Part shown: positions 51,749 through 63,521 of the stretch, one piece after another | Layout of the letters: each line of letters begins with the position of its first letter | How positions within the stretch are numbered: the first letter of the stretch is position 1 | Assembly (NCBI GenBank): GCA_030562195.1 | Contig: CM060203.1 | Coordinates: 8,446,208 to 8,510,207 of the forward strand | Direction: 5' to 3' | Length of the DNA: 64,000 nucleotides | Source of the DNA: Nipponacmea schrenckii | Taxonomy: Eukaryota; Mollusca; Gastropoda; Lottiidae | The notes under the pieces: model-generated | The model's input: the letters and a program-made list of their open reading frames with translations, nothing else | Told to the model about the DNA's origin: nothing | The model's database searches: none | Made by a program: the position numbers and the translations under genes

Positions 51749-51775
51749 TGTGTAGTTTGTTATTATTATGTTTAA

Positions 51776-51942
51776 CTGTAATATTATGCTGTATGGTCAT
51801 GGTAAAAACTGTAATTAGAAAAACAAAAATCAAATTTGATAAAGTTACTTAGCATTGGGTGAACTTGTAAGAGTTTCTTTTTTATAGAATCACTGACATA
51901 GTTGAGCTCATACATTCATTTATTACTCCAACATCACCAAGC
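51776..51942. other. Kelch-gene leader intron between the leader exon acceptor and the LINE
   Basis: Short intronic stretch. The minus-strand acceptor attacag (51776-51782) defines the 5' end of the first coding exon. No other feature. Confidence 0.4.
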
Positions 51943-52082
51943 TGTAATAATAATAAACTCTTTATTTTACATGGGTCAGAATTAGGCCCAATACACAAGG
52001 ACATGGTCCTGTCTCACATTCAGCCCATGGGGCAATACATTGGAAAAAAAAAAAAAAAAAAAATAAAGAAAAAAATCGAAAA

Positions 52083-52570
52083 TACATAATATCTCAATAT
52101 ACAATTCGTCTGAAATACTAAAAATACACAAGTACATGTGTATCAAATGGACAGATATATGTTACGGCGATCAAGTCCATGACCACAAAATAAATATACA
52201 ATACTCCACGTACAATTTGTTTAAAAATACACAAGTACATGTGCATGAAATGGACAGATTTTCAACCTACAATTTGTTTAAAAAATGGATGTAATATATA
52301 GTTCCCGCGGCCATGCACACGACCGCAGAAAATCACGTATTATTTCAACGTACAATTTATTTTAAAATACACAATTACATGTGTAAATAATGGACAGATT
52401 TATCTTCCGGCGATCAAGTACATGACAGCAAAAACCATATATAATTTCAATGTACAATTAGTTTTAAAATACACAAGTACATGTGTATAAAATGGACAGA
52501 TTCATCATTCTGCGATCAAGTACATGACCACAAAAACCAAGGAATAGATAAGTACATCTGCATGAGACGA
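52083..52570. repeat. Roughly 105-bp tandem repeat inside the LINE 3' tail, about 4-5 copies
   Basis: Recurring blocks are 'acacaagtacatgtgtat', 'aatggacagatttat', 'ggcgatcaagtacatgac' and 'tacaatttgttttaaaa', in the same order, with diverged and partly deleted copies. Probably part of the retrotransposon's 3' UTR, since it lies between the RT stop and the terminal tail. Confidence 0.75.
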
Positions 52571-52953
52571 TCAGACATCAAAACATACATATAAAAAAAA
52601 AAAAAAAAAAAAGAATTGCCAAAGCGTCAGTGCATGTGCTGCGAGCGGGCTACCCAACCCTACTCCATTTTATGTTCTTATTTTCTATGGAGGGGGAGGT
52701 AGGATTTGTCCATGCTCAAGACCAGCTTTAAGGATGTTTACTCATCCCCCGACAGTAATAATTTAGATTTTCAAAATGGTTCAAGTTAGGCCAAAATAGA
52801 ATTGTTGGTGGTGATATACCTGTGAGAAAGGGAAAAATAAAATTAATAAATTACTTAAATCATTAAATCATGGAGAAACACAATTGTTAAGATAGCCATC
52901 AGCAAGTAAGCCTATAGTTGGTGAAAAGAATACCCGTGTAACAGGAAGTATGC

Positions 52954-54354
52954 TTATGTTAATGAAAGATTACCAAGAATCATCCTTCGAAAAGTCTTAA
53001 AATCTGATGCTGATTTAATATTTTCGTCTAGACCATTCCATAAAATTGATCCTTTGTATTTAATACCGGTACTTTGTTTAATCAAATTGATTCGTGGTTT
53101 TTGCACCACAAGTTTTGAATTTATGCTAGAATAAGGCGTCTGTTTATAGCTAAAGAGGCTTGAAAGGTAGGAAGGAGACAAGTTGTTCAGAGTTTTATAC
53201 ATAAATTTATACGAATTAAAATTATGCCTGGTTTTAATGTCAAAAACATTAAGCCTTTTAAGATTCAGTGACAAATCAGTATTATACTTAGAACCAAGAA
53301 TTAATTTAAAAGCAATTTTTTGTTGCCTGTGTAAAATATCGGCCGATGCAATGTCGTGCGAATCCCAAATAGTTGAACAATAATCCAAATATGGTTGAAA
53401 GTGACATTTATAAAAAATAGATCTATATTTTTCAGGCATGATCTTTCTTAACTGTCGCAGCTGAAATAACTTAGTATTTAAAATTTTAGCAACGAACTTT
53501 ACGTGCGGAGTCCATGAGAGATTTTGATTCACAGTAACACCTAGTAATTTAAAGTTTTCAACTTGTTCAATAAATTGGTTATTAAGTTCAATTGATAAAT
53601 CTGATGAATATTTTCTTTTTTGAGAAGTTGTAATTAACATACATTTGGTCTTATTTTCATTTAAAATCATGACATTAAAGGAACACCAGTTTAAGATTGC
53701 ATCAGTATCTTCTTGCAATTTTAATTGTATGTCAGTAACCGATTTACCAGAAGTATAAATAGTAGTATCATCCGCAAAAAGATCACAGTTAGAGTTGATA
53801 TGCAATGGCAAATCATTAATATAAAGATTAAACAACAAGGGACCTAAAATTGATCCTTGTGGTACTCCAAACTTTATACTGCGAGAAGACGAAAGAGTTC
53901 CATTTACGTAACAACGCTGAGTACGATTCGACAAGTAACAATTTATGAAGGTTATTAATGCATTCGAAAAATTGTATAGTTTTAGTTTTTCAATAATTAT
54001 CTCATGGGAAATCAAATCAAATGCTTTTGTAAAATCAAAGAAAATAGAACCAACCATAAGATTATTATTTACTGCATCATAAACGTTTTCAATTATGTTA
54101 GTCAGAGCTGTTTGACAAGAACTATTAGACCTAAAACCAGATTGGTGCGAATACAATAACTTATTATTATTTAAGAAATTATTTATATGTTTTGAATAAT
54201 GTCTTTCAAGTGGTTTAGATACACTAGATAATACAGAAATTGGTCTATAATTATTAGGATTAGATTTAGCGCCGGATTTATACAGTGGTAAAACTTTTGC
54301 TTCTTTGAATTTATCAGGAAATATATTTGCATCAATGCATAGATTATATATGTG
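52954..54354 (-). pseudogene. LINE reverse transcriptase fragment
   Basis: Open for about 467 codons to a stop at 52954. Shows the RT core order: NNYRPISVLS, SHQSGFRSNSSCQTAL, FFDFTKAFD (first catalytic Asp), GVPQGSILGPLLFNLYIND, LFADDTTIY (catalytic Asp pair), then a C-terminal thumb-like region with LGVTVNQNLSW and PYLDYCSTIWD. Immediately upstream (54350-54365) a one-base shift breaks the frame before the next RT block, and more shifts and stops occur up to 54607. Jockey/CR1-like clades are possible; I cannot assign one. Probably inactive. Confidence 0.88.
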
Positions 54355-54607
54355 TCAAAGGACCACTTACGTAAAAGCACCATATTTGAGAAATAGGGGG
54401 TTTAATTTATCTAAACCAGCACTTTTGGTTGATGTAGGGAATCGAACATTCTTCATTAGAATTCAACTTAGAAGTGACAAATTCTTCTATTTTATTTACG
54501 AAATAACTTTTATCAATATTTCTATGAACATGCTTGTTAGTTCTTTATGCAAAGTAAAAAACAGACATGTCATTCCACTTAAGCAAAACAGAATGGTTCT
54601 ACTTTAA

Positions 54608-56267
54608 ATTTGGACACAATCTCCTCGGAAATATTTTTTGTCATAAAAAAAACTATGGTAGTCATGAGATCATCTAATGTTTGACCACTTTTATAATACA
54701 CCATACAACATACAACTACCTCAGTTTAAAACTATTTTAAACCTCATTTTCTAGTCTTTAATCCTTTCAATTTGTTGTTGTGGTAACTCTTACATATAAT
54801 AGTAATATATTACAATACTTTATCACATATATTTAACTCAATCACAGTAAACATATTACCCACAGATAAATTCAAAACTTCTCTTTGAAAGCATAAAATT
54901 GCCTAGTATTCTGGGAATAACAGTTCCACTATGATTTAAATAGTTGTCATTAACCTAAATCAATCTTTTCACTGGATTGTGATATTATTCAATTAAAGGT
55001 TAAACAACAATTTCGCAATACCATCAATCAAATGAAAACTGTTTACCAGTACTTTTAACTTATTCTCTTTGGATCAAAAAAACGGTCATATAAGGTGAGC
55101 AATGCTATTCAAGACCCAAAACAAACCAAAAAAATGGTAAATCTGTCCCTTTAATAAAATGGTAAAAATACATGTACCGTTAGTAAATTGCTGTTATTTA
55201 ATGAAATCAATGTTAATCATAATGTCTATAGGAATCAGTTTATATATTATAAACTAAACTCATACTGATCTGTTTCAAAATACAACCACAAATTTACTGG
55301 ACAAAAAGAATCCCTAAATATCACACATCAAAACTAATGAAAGATGCCAATCTCACCAAAAGTTCTAAAATTGTTAAGTACAATTCATGTATGTGGCAGT
55401 AATTTGAATGATTGGTTCCTGATTTAATACATGTATATAAAATGTACATCAAATATTAAAACAAATTTAAGTACCGGTACCAGAAAGTGTTATCCATATA
55501 AACAGCACTACTTCGATGTAGTTTGATATTAGTTACTGGTTGAAATTTATCCATAAAATAACCTATGTTTACTCTACAAAACACATTAATACCCATAAAT
55601 CAATGATTGGCTAATACATTAAATGAATTTCACAATTCCTTGCTAGATAGTAGAGGTAAGCTATTGATATTGTAGTAACAGTCTACATTATACTGCTCAA
55701 AATAGATTTATCACAATTTGTATTAAAGCTGTGTTGTAGGATCCTGTATCATTGTTAAAGCCTCAAACTATACCTGATATTATAACTAGAAGTCAAATGA
55801 TGGAGGTAAAATCAGAAAGTTGAAATCATAATTCACAACTGATTACCCTAAGCATTAATACACTATACTCATAGAAAACCTTTACTTCATTACAGACAAA
55901 CATAAATCAGATTTTCAATGAAATAGAATTATGTGATTAAGGTAATAATGGTCATAGTACCATACCAGTATCTTGGTCTCCATTGGTTATTGATTGGTGG
56001 CCAGAGACACTACACTTATTACCAATACTGATAATATACTAGTAATTAGTACATAATATAAGTTTAAGACTTTATAACTTAATCAACACATAAATCCTAG
56101 TTTCTCGGTTAAAAAAACCTACAGACTATAAACTGTATTGTTATCAGCAGGACCACAAATATTCTACTCTCTTTATATAAAAAACAATTATTGACCACAA
56201 CTATGTCTTTTAGATCTCAGTATATTTGTTGAAAACCATAGAAATAAGTTTTGGTACCGTACATTGT
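54608..56267. other. Noncoding region upstream of the LINE
   Basis: AT-rich, probably inside the kelch-gene leader intron. No gene or array seen. Confidence 0.5.
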
Positions 56268-56271
56268 TTAA

Positions 56272-56579
56272 AGGAGCCAAGGCTTTATTTGCTTCGGACA
56301 ATCATCCGACAGCCTCAAACACATGAAATCTTTTGGTAAGCTAATCAGAAATAGTCTACAGAGCTTACCTTTGAAATTTGAGCCTTCAAATCCATGTGTA
56401 TCCATAATTATCCGTGTTTGAAAAATCATAATATCCCGAAAAAAAATGACAAGTGAAATTTTTTGTTTGAGTTATATTTCAAGGTATTTTGCGATTTTCT
56501 TAGAGCTTGAGTATTTCTGAGGACTGTTTTAATGTTACAAAGGCCCAAAACGACCCCTAAAAATCAAGCCTGGGCCTCT
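56272..56579. mobile_element. TTAA-flanked MITE, copy 2 (308 bp)
   Basis: Same family and orientation as 28248-28682. Ends aggagccaaggctt / aagcctgggcctct, bounded by TTAA at 56268-56271 and 56580-56583. Shared internal blocks include 'gacaatcatccgacagcctc' and 'aggcccaaaacgacccctaa'. About 127 bp of the middle of copy 1 is missing or replaced here. Confidence 0.8.
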
Positions 56580-56583
56580 TTAA

Positions 56584-57916
56584 GACAGTGCATGAACATT
56601 GGTGTAAATCAAATATAAAAGTTTTATCAAGATAATATCAATAGAACCCGTAACAATACATAGAGTATATGAGAGTACAGTACAAGATACAGCAGTTACA
56701 CTTATTTTTAAAAACTCACCTCTCTCTCATTTTCTGCTTATGAATAAGCACTGGCCATATTTAATAGCCATCACTTACCATAGACAAAGTCAAGCACAAA
56801 TGATTCAAGAGATTTATTTTGACAATTATTTAAATTATGACATGCTTGACCTATCCTAAAATATTTCAGGCTCAAATATCAAGTCTTCATCATTTCTCAT
56901 AGACTAGATTATTGTGTCTTTTGCTGGAGGCAAAACAATATTATATGCATCAAAATATCTACCAAATGCTTTATTATGTAGCTAAATATATATAGCTGAT
57001 AATGTACACATGCCAGTTTCAGTGAACAATCTGATTAAAGTTACACAGAACATTACAAATGACTCAAAAGGAAATCAGGGACATTAAAGTCCATCAGATA
57101 TCATATTTTGGCTTCAGGCAACATCCATCCATGACCACCACTGAAGCAAATATAATTGATCTGTTTTCAATAAATACATGTACCGGTATCTATAAAATAA
57201 TCTTATAAGCCTATCCATGGAAGATATTATATAAGCTTACCTACAGTATTCATTGTTGACATACTTAAACATATTAAGATATGTGAAATGTTTACACTGG
57301 AAAAATTCTAAATATTTATTAGCTTGCTACTTATAAATTGCCATACTGATATCTATATGTTTTATATCAAAATTTCAGATTTAACTAAATTGGGATATAA
57401 ATAAAATTTCTGAACTATAAATAAAGTTTCAAAGAATTATTTTTTATAACTGTTAGTATTCTGGTTGAAAATTCTAAGCACTAAACAAAATCCTTATTTA
57501 CTAATATAATTATGGTAGGCCCTTGCCAGGCTTAGTTTTCAGTTACAGTGTATCTTCTTATTATGAATGAAAGATTCAGAAATTTGGGGAAGCTTCATGA
57601 TATCTGCAAGTAGCAAATTAAATCCCTTCTACTTTAGTTTTCTTTCAATACAGTAATATAAATTATATCTATTTTATTGCGAAATAAGTCACTATAATAC
57701 AGTAATAGATCTAGTAACAAAAGAACTGAGGTACTGAGCGACTGAGGTCAGAATTTGAATTAGGGCCAGTAAAAACGTAAAAATCACAGCAGAGAATGAA
57801 TTCTTTCATAACAATATTGGCAGTCTTGTAGAGGAATTTTTTTAAGCGTAGGCCTACGTCTTTTTAACGGTTAAACAATGATACAAAGTAGGGTTAAAAA
57901 CTGGTTGAAAACTTAC
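56584..57916. other. Noncoding region left of the putative kelch-gene first exon
   Basis: AT-rich; no exon, RNA gene or array recognised. Confidence 0.45.
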
Positions 57917-57990
57917 AAAATAATGTTTATCTTGGTGACCGACTTTCCACGGGCGTCATTTTGGATGTTTAGAGTTGTCTCTCTTTAATT
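57917..57990 (-). other. Possible noncoding first exon of the kelch-repeat gene
   Basis: The minus strand reads ...ACATTATTTT followed by gtaagtttt (donor at 57911-57916), preceded by a locally GC-richer stretch with 'gacgcccgtggaaagtcgg'. It would splice to the leader acceptor at 51776 across 6.1 kb containing the LINE. It holds only a short ATG-to-stop frame of about ten codons. Evidence is the donor plus need for an upstream exon. Confidence 0.25.
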
Positions 57991-59814
57991 ACAAAGGGAC
58001 CTGTGGTAAATTTAGTGTTATGCCACAGGGACTTGCTTATTAATTAATAGTTGTGTCTCATATAGTTTATCAAACTTGTTAATAGTCACATTTATTTACA
58101 AGACCCCCTGTAAAGCCTTCTGGTTAGACTAATAAAGCTTGATATCTGGCCATATAATGAATTTTACAGAATTTAAATCTTAATTCTATTTTGCTGCAAC
58201 TGAACTGGACCAAAATGCTAAGCTCAGGCTGAATTGAATTAATATCTGTACATGAAATTCTTTAAGAATCTAGAAGCGACCACAGTTTAATTTGGAGAGT
58301 ACTGACAATATTTAGATTGTTGGTAAGACTTTCCATAAGCCTGAGCTCAGATTACATCATTCTGGACCAAGAAATAGAAGCCATTGTGAACAATAAGAAA
58401 TACATTTAATTTGAAATATATGTTCATGGATGAAATAATTACAAAAATATGATCTTTATATTGATAAAGGCACAAATATTGACCAAACTTTTCATAATAA
58501 ATTGTTGAGCTATTCAGAATAAAGTGTTCTATGAATATTCAATTGTAATTCTTGAGAAGAGATAAAGGTTTAACATAGATAACAAAATATATCATTGAAA
58601 AGTTGAACAAATCCATACCAAAGTGATTTAATTTTTTTATACAATTATTCCATGATGGTTTTATATTGTTCATGTTTGCCACAAATTCTAATGTTGTATA
58701 TTAGTAATTAGGGTTCAAAAATACTGAATCACAAAAGTAATATTGCCCAGTAAAAAGAGTATAATTTTTCTTTTATAATTTTGTATATAAATTGATGTAT
58801 ACTGAAATTCATAGTGCTTCTATTGGAGAGGATCTCTTATAACACCTTAAACTACTATAGGAATCAATCATATTAAGACCAATCAAAAGAATGACATCAA
58901 CTGCAGTATTTGCACAATTGAGCAGCAAAGTGGTAAAAAGGTAAAATACCACCAACACAACTGATGTTCATTCCCTATTAACAACAGCATCAACACTACA
59001 ACCAAATTGTCAATTGTATATATAGTTTATGTATTTTATGTTCATCTGTTTTTCTCTATTTTCCTTCTTTGTAAATTTTCTGTACATTGACTTGCGGAGA
59101 TGAGTGATATAGGCATCTGCCCCTTCTCCGATCCTTTTTCTATACAAAATGAAATCTTGTTTAAAAAAAAAAAAGGCTACAACCAGTACTATACGCTGCC
59201 ATAGATTTTCTAATCTGTATTATTATGAGCAAGATAGGATTCCTGTCCACAGTCATTATCATCACCAAGCATTGAGCTGTATTATAGCATTTCTATCAAA
59301 AAAGCATCTTAATGTTGTGGGTGACCGCTTAAAACCTGGTAGAAAGTCATATGATGCAAAAAATTTTTTGAAAAAAACCCGAAAAACTGTTAGCATTGGA
59401 ATGCACTTAATTACTCACTCATACTATAGTACATTATACAAGGTTTTATGATTTCAGCCACAGAAAAGAGAAGATTGAAACCTTGTATACAGTTTTTTTG
59501 CTGTATCATTGCTTTTCTGACTGTTTATTATTCAATTGGTAAACAAGTGTTAATCCATTATATCTTGTGTGATAGATTTTATCTTAAACAGTGCCACCTT
59601 TCTTTTGTGATTCGGTATTCATGAATACAATTACTTTCTTTTTGATATTCTTTTTTTTTCATTTCCATAATAAGAAAAGTTTACTTTCATTTTTCTTGCA
59701 ATATACCACTTTATCTTTATATTTTACCAGTGTTTTGGTAGAGACATCAAATATCTAATAAATCCAGCTAATTGCAAAAACCCATTCTTTATCAACAAAA
59801 GATTAACCAGCTCC
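57991..59814. other. Intergenic region, no gene recognised
   Basis: AT-rich. The 100-codon plus-strand frame at 59149-59451 begins with a Lys run from an A-tract and has no recognisable domain. Nothing else stands out. Confidence 0.5.
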
Positions 59815-60605
59815 ATATTTAATAATTGATTAATCCAGTTCCTTCATTTAATATTTGATAAAACTAGTTCTGTATAAGATAAAGCCAGCTCCCCATTTAA
59901 TAATTGATAAAACTAGTTCTGTATAAGATAAAGCCAGCTCCCCATTTAATATTTGATAAAACTAGTTCTGTATAAGATAAAGCCAGCTCCCCATTTAATA
60001 ATTCGTAAAACCAGTTCCTTATCAAATATAAGATAAAACCAGCAAATCATTTACTAATTGATAAAACCAATTCCTTATCAAATATAAGATCAGGCCTGAA
60101 AATCATTGAATAAGTGATAAATCTAGTTCCTTATCAAATATAAGATAACGCTTGCAAATCATTGAATAATTGATAAAACCAGTTCCTTATCAAATATAAT
60201 ATAGAGCCAGCAAATCATTTAATAATTGATAAAACCAGTTCCTTATCAAATATAAGATAAAACCAGCAAATCATTTACTAATTGATAAAACCAATTCCTT
60301 ATCAAATATAAGATCAGGCCTGAAAATCATTGAATAATTGATAAAACCAGTTCCTTATCAAATATAAGATAAGGCTTGCAAATCATTGAATAATTGATAA
60401 AACCAGTTCCTTATCAAATATAATATAGAGCCAGCAAATCATTTAATAATTGATAAAACCAGTTCCTTATCAAATATAAGATAAAGCCAGCAAATCATTT
60501 AATAATTGATAAAACCAGTTCCTTATCAAATATAAGATAAGGCCTGCAAATCATTGAATAATTGATAAAACCAGCTCCTCATTGAATAATTGAAAATGTC
60601 AATTT
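59815..60605. repeat. 56-bp minisatellite with four-unit higher-order structure
   Basis: Unit 'ataattgataaaaccagttc' + 'cttatcaaatataagataag' + 'gcctgcaaatcattga' (56 bp), about 14 copies. Left units (59820-60000) are a different subtype containing 'agctccccatttaat'. From about 60030 to 60480 a block of four distinguishable units repeats with a 224-bp offset (aaaaccagcaaatcat starts at 60035 and 60259). Confidence 0.92.
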
Positions 60606-61954
60606 CTCAACAAATATGATAAGGTAAGTTATTCATATAATATTGAAGTTGAAATTTTTGAATTTATGGATGACAGAAACTTCAAGCACAACCATGAATC
60701 TATGTATACAAATATCTACATTTACAATGATGAAAAGAACCTTCAACAAAATTAATTTATTAACAAAGTGGGTTTCATTATATCCAAGGCCATTATCAAT
60801 ACTTAACCCAAAATTTTTTCATACAATGAAGGAAAAGACGGTTGTTCATCAATATACATGATCCTTAGATTAATTGAAATTAAAAAGTATATTTGTACAA
60901 AATCAATCAGAAATGATTTCATACAAAAAGATTTAAGTTATCTATTTTAATAAGTTCATATTTGAGTCATTTAGCATAGGATAAATAGCAAAAATGATCA
61001 AAATGTTCATAATCAAATATCAATAATCAAAAGATCAACAAAATGAATATTATCCTCTTTTTACAAAATTGTGACTATATAATTACACTAGTAGTATACA
61101 AGATATGATACAAATCAACCATAACAAACACTCAATATACACAAGGCATGAATCTTAATTACTCTTCATTCAAACCATAATTTCAATAAGTTTTGGCTCA
61201 ATGAAAATTGGAAAAGAAAAAGCAGGCATGGAATGAAGCGTCATTAAAATATTTTTCTTCTCCCTTAAAGTGAACACTCATTATTTATTTATACAAACAG
61301 TTCTTCTTCATACAAGCCAGCATAAAAAGTATGTACCATTATTGAGGTACTTGAGAAGAGTTTGTATTTGCAGATTTTCAAAATGTTTACATACATTCTC
61401 TACCTATATGGGCATGGCAAAGTTTTATGCAGTATGATACACATTTCAAAAATCTTATATAAGATGCAGATTTCCAAAAAGAAATCAGATTTACAAATTG
61501 CTGATGTTCTCTTACAAATAAAATTCTAAAGATATTTTCCCATTTTTTTTTTTTTTTTTTGATGTTGTGGACAAAGTAGAAGTTTTAAGTTACTTTCTCC
61601 ATATCTGGAATTTCTCCATCACTGTATCCCTAAGCATATATTCTTATCTATAACATTCATACATTGATTAATCAACACATTAGTTCAGCAGGCTAATAAA
61701 ATAGTGATGACATGCCTATGTAGGCATTAGAAGGTTTGTGGAGAAATACAATTCATACGAAATGACCTAATTCACTTACAGCAATACACTAGAATATTGA
61801 TAATGCACAAAATAAGTCTAATTTTTCTCTAGCAATTCTTACTATTAACCATCACTTTGGCCATATGATAACTAGATTTTTCCTTTGATTGGTATGCTTC
61901 AGAATAAAAATTGAAAAGACAATAGGGAAGTAAAATGTTATTTTTTTTTTCAGA
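60606..61954 (-). other. Probable 3' UTR and flank of the ceramide synthase gene
   Basis: Follows the ceramide synthase stop codon on the minus strand. AATAAA-type signals on the minus strand occur around 61280-61290. No other gene seen; the 72-codon plus-strand frame at 60643-60861 has no domain. Confidence 0.45.
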
Positions 61955-62512
61955 TTAATTAGATTTTCGTTTAAGTTGAGCATCATCTTTGATCTTGGAA
62001 TTATTGACAGGAACACCATTGATGGGTTGTTCTGAATCACTAGAATCTGTATCATCAGAATCACTTCGTGCATCTTTCTTTACCTGCAGTAAATATGAGA
62101 AAAATCTTCCATAAAATTCAGATTCATTCAAAAATGTTTTTTCTTAAGTATTTCTTTTAAAGGTAATAAAATATTGTGAAATTTGAACTTGCCCATTTCT
62201 GATATTGGTAAAGTCTAAGTGAGTTACAACTTAGCGCCTTGCAAGTACACGCAAACAAACATTATACACAAAACCAGCTGAAGAGAGAGCGAATAGATAA
62301 TAAAATTCGATTCTACAAAGAAATAAACCTCCACAAGAAAATAATTCTCATTTACCTCTCCTGTTCGACATTTTTGTACAATTACTTTAAGTAAGTAATA
62401 TGTCCACATGATGTGAAGTATCTGTAGTAATACCAGTAAAACAACAAAGATTTTATGGATAGTAAAGTGTCCAATATGTTCATGTATTTCTATTATAGTA
62501 CTATATAATGGC
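61955..62512 (-). CDS. CERS: Ceramide synthase (LAG1/TLC family), last two coding exons, partial
   Basis: Ceramide synthases N-acylate sphingoid bases with fatty acyl-CoA in the ER membrane. Exons are 62356-62512 and 61955-62083, joined in phase 0, giving the final 94 residues. The first carries a long hydrophobic helix (KIFVVLLVLLQILHIMW) followed by TYYLLKVIVQKC, as in the last membrane helix of the TLC domain. The second is a cytosolic acidic tail VKKDARSDSDDTDSSDSE, closely matching the family's K-D-x-RSD-x-E-S-S-D-E casein kinase 2 tail, and ends with a basic KRKSN and stop TAA. The catalytic Lag1p motif must be in exons to the right, in or past the gap. It is most like the CERS2/5/6 group by tail; the paralogue is not assignable. 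Confidence 0.82.
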
Positions 62513-62589
62513 CTGCAATATACACAACATACAAAAATTACATTATATATTGAAAGGAATTATACATGTACAGAATATACAGGACATCA

Positions 62590-63205
62590 TGACCTACCAT
62601 AGATATAAAGATAGCTTGCCAGGCAAGGTTACATACGCCCAATGGCAGCATTGAATTTGAGAAATAAATAGAGCAATGACTCAAAAAACATTCACTGAAT
62701 TAATATTGAAGTTAAGGGCAAAAACTCAAAAACTGTTCATGGAAAATTGTCAAATTAGAACTTGACCACCATCTTATCTATTTCAATACTCATACCAAGT
62801 TTCATCAAATCTATTAAAAAATTGTACCTTATTTTGCACCCACAAATATTTTTGACGCAATTTTACTAAGTCAAGGGCAATAACCCAAAAACCATTTGTT
62901 AAAAAAAGTCAGAAATTCAAATTGACTAATGTCTTATCAATTCTGATGCTTACACCAAGTTCCATCAAAATCCTTTGAAAATTAAAGCTTCTTATTGCAA
63001 CCACAATAGAATTTTGACGCAATTTTACTAAGTCAAGGGCAATAACTTAAAAAAATTCATTGAAAAACTGTCAAATTCAAACTTGACTGAGGCCTAATCA
63101 ATTCCAATGCTCACACCAAGTTTCATCAACATCCTCTGAAAATTGGAGGATTTATTGAATCGAAACTAAAATTTTGACAAGATTTTTCTAAGTCAAGGGC
63201 AATAA
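62590..63205. repeat. About 161-bp tandem repeat, three to four copies, plus a dispersed 29-bp motif
   Basis: 'aagggcaa' recurs at about 62713, 62875, 63037 and 63197, with 'accaagtttcatcaa', 'tcaaattcaaacttgac' and 'ttttgacgcaattttacta' at fixed places in each unit. The left flank (62616-62644) holds the 29-bp segment also seen inverted at 7471-7499. It lies in the ceramide synthase intron. The units look like mollusc repeats I know of. Confidence 0.85.
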
Positions 63206-63521
63206 GTCAAAAAACGTTAAAGCGATAATTTCCATTTTCGAACTTGACCGAGATATCATCAATATATACATGTATACCAAGTTTCATTAAGATCGGATAA
63301 AAACTGTAACCTCTATCGTGGATACAAAAAATGTGGACGGATTGGCGGACGGACAGGGGCGAACCAAAAACGTCATCCATATTCCATTGTGGACGTACAA
63401 AATACACAATATATACATGTATACCAAGTTTCATTAAGATTGGATAAAAACTGTAACCTCTATGTGGATACAACAAATGTGGACGGATTGGCGGACGGAC
63501 AGGGGCGAAGAAATACGTCCA
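63206..63521. repeat. About 148-bp tandem repeat running into the gap
   Basis: 'atatatacatgtataccaag' starts near 63262 and again near 63409, followed in both by 'tttcattaagat', 'ggataaaaactgtaacctct' and 'tgtggacggattggcggacg'. The second copy is cut by the N run. The 89-codon minus-strand frame across it is repeat-derived. Confidence 0.88.

Larger units (their letters stand above)
51943..54607 (-). mobile_element. Non-LTR retrotransposon (LINE), 5'-truncated and decayed
   Basis: Minus-strand reverse transcriptase followed by a roughly 1-kb 3' tail that ends 'aaaataaagagtttatt' and a short ATT run at about 51943-51965. No endonuclease domain or ORF1 is present, and upstream of about 54354 the coding sequence is out of frame. 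Two A-runs on the plus strand (52048-52070, 52590-52612) lie inside the tail. It sits in the presumed leader intron of the kelch gene, on the same strand. Confidence 0.85.

Noticed and set aside
59149..59451. 100-codon plus-strand frame starting MKSCLKKKK
   Set aside because: The Lys run is an A-tract; no domain or splice context.
63207..63476. 89-codon minus-strand frame with internally repeated peptide
   Set aside because: Produced by the 148-bp tandem repeat beside the gap.
1..63521. tRNA, rRNA, CRISPR, bacterial operon or phage features
   Set aside because: None recognised by eye. The window is intron-rich animal DNA; evenly spaced arrays lack unique spacers, so they are minisatellites.
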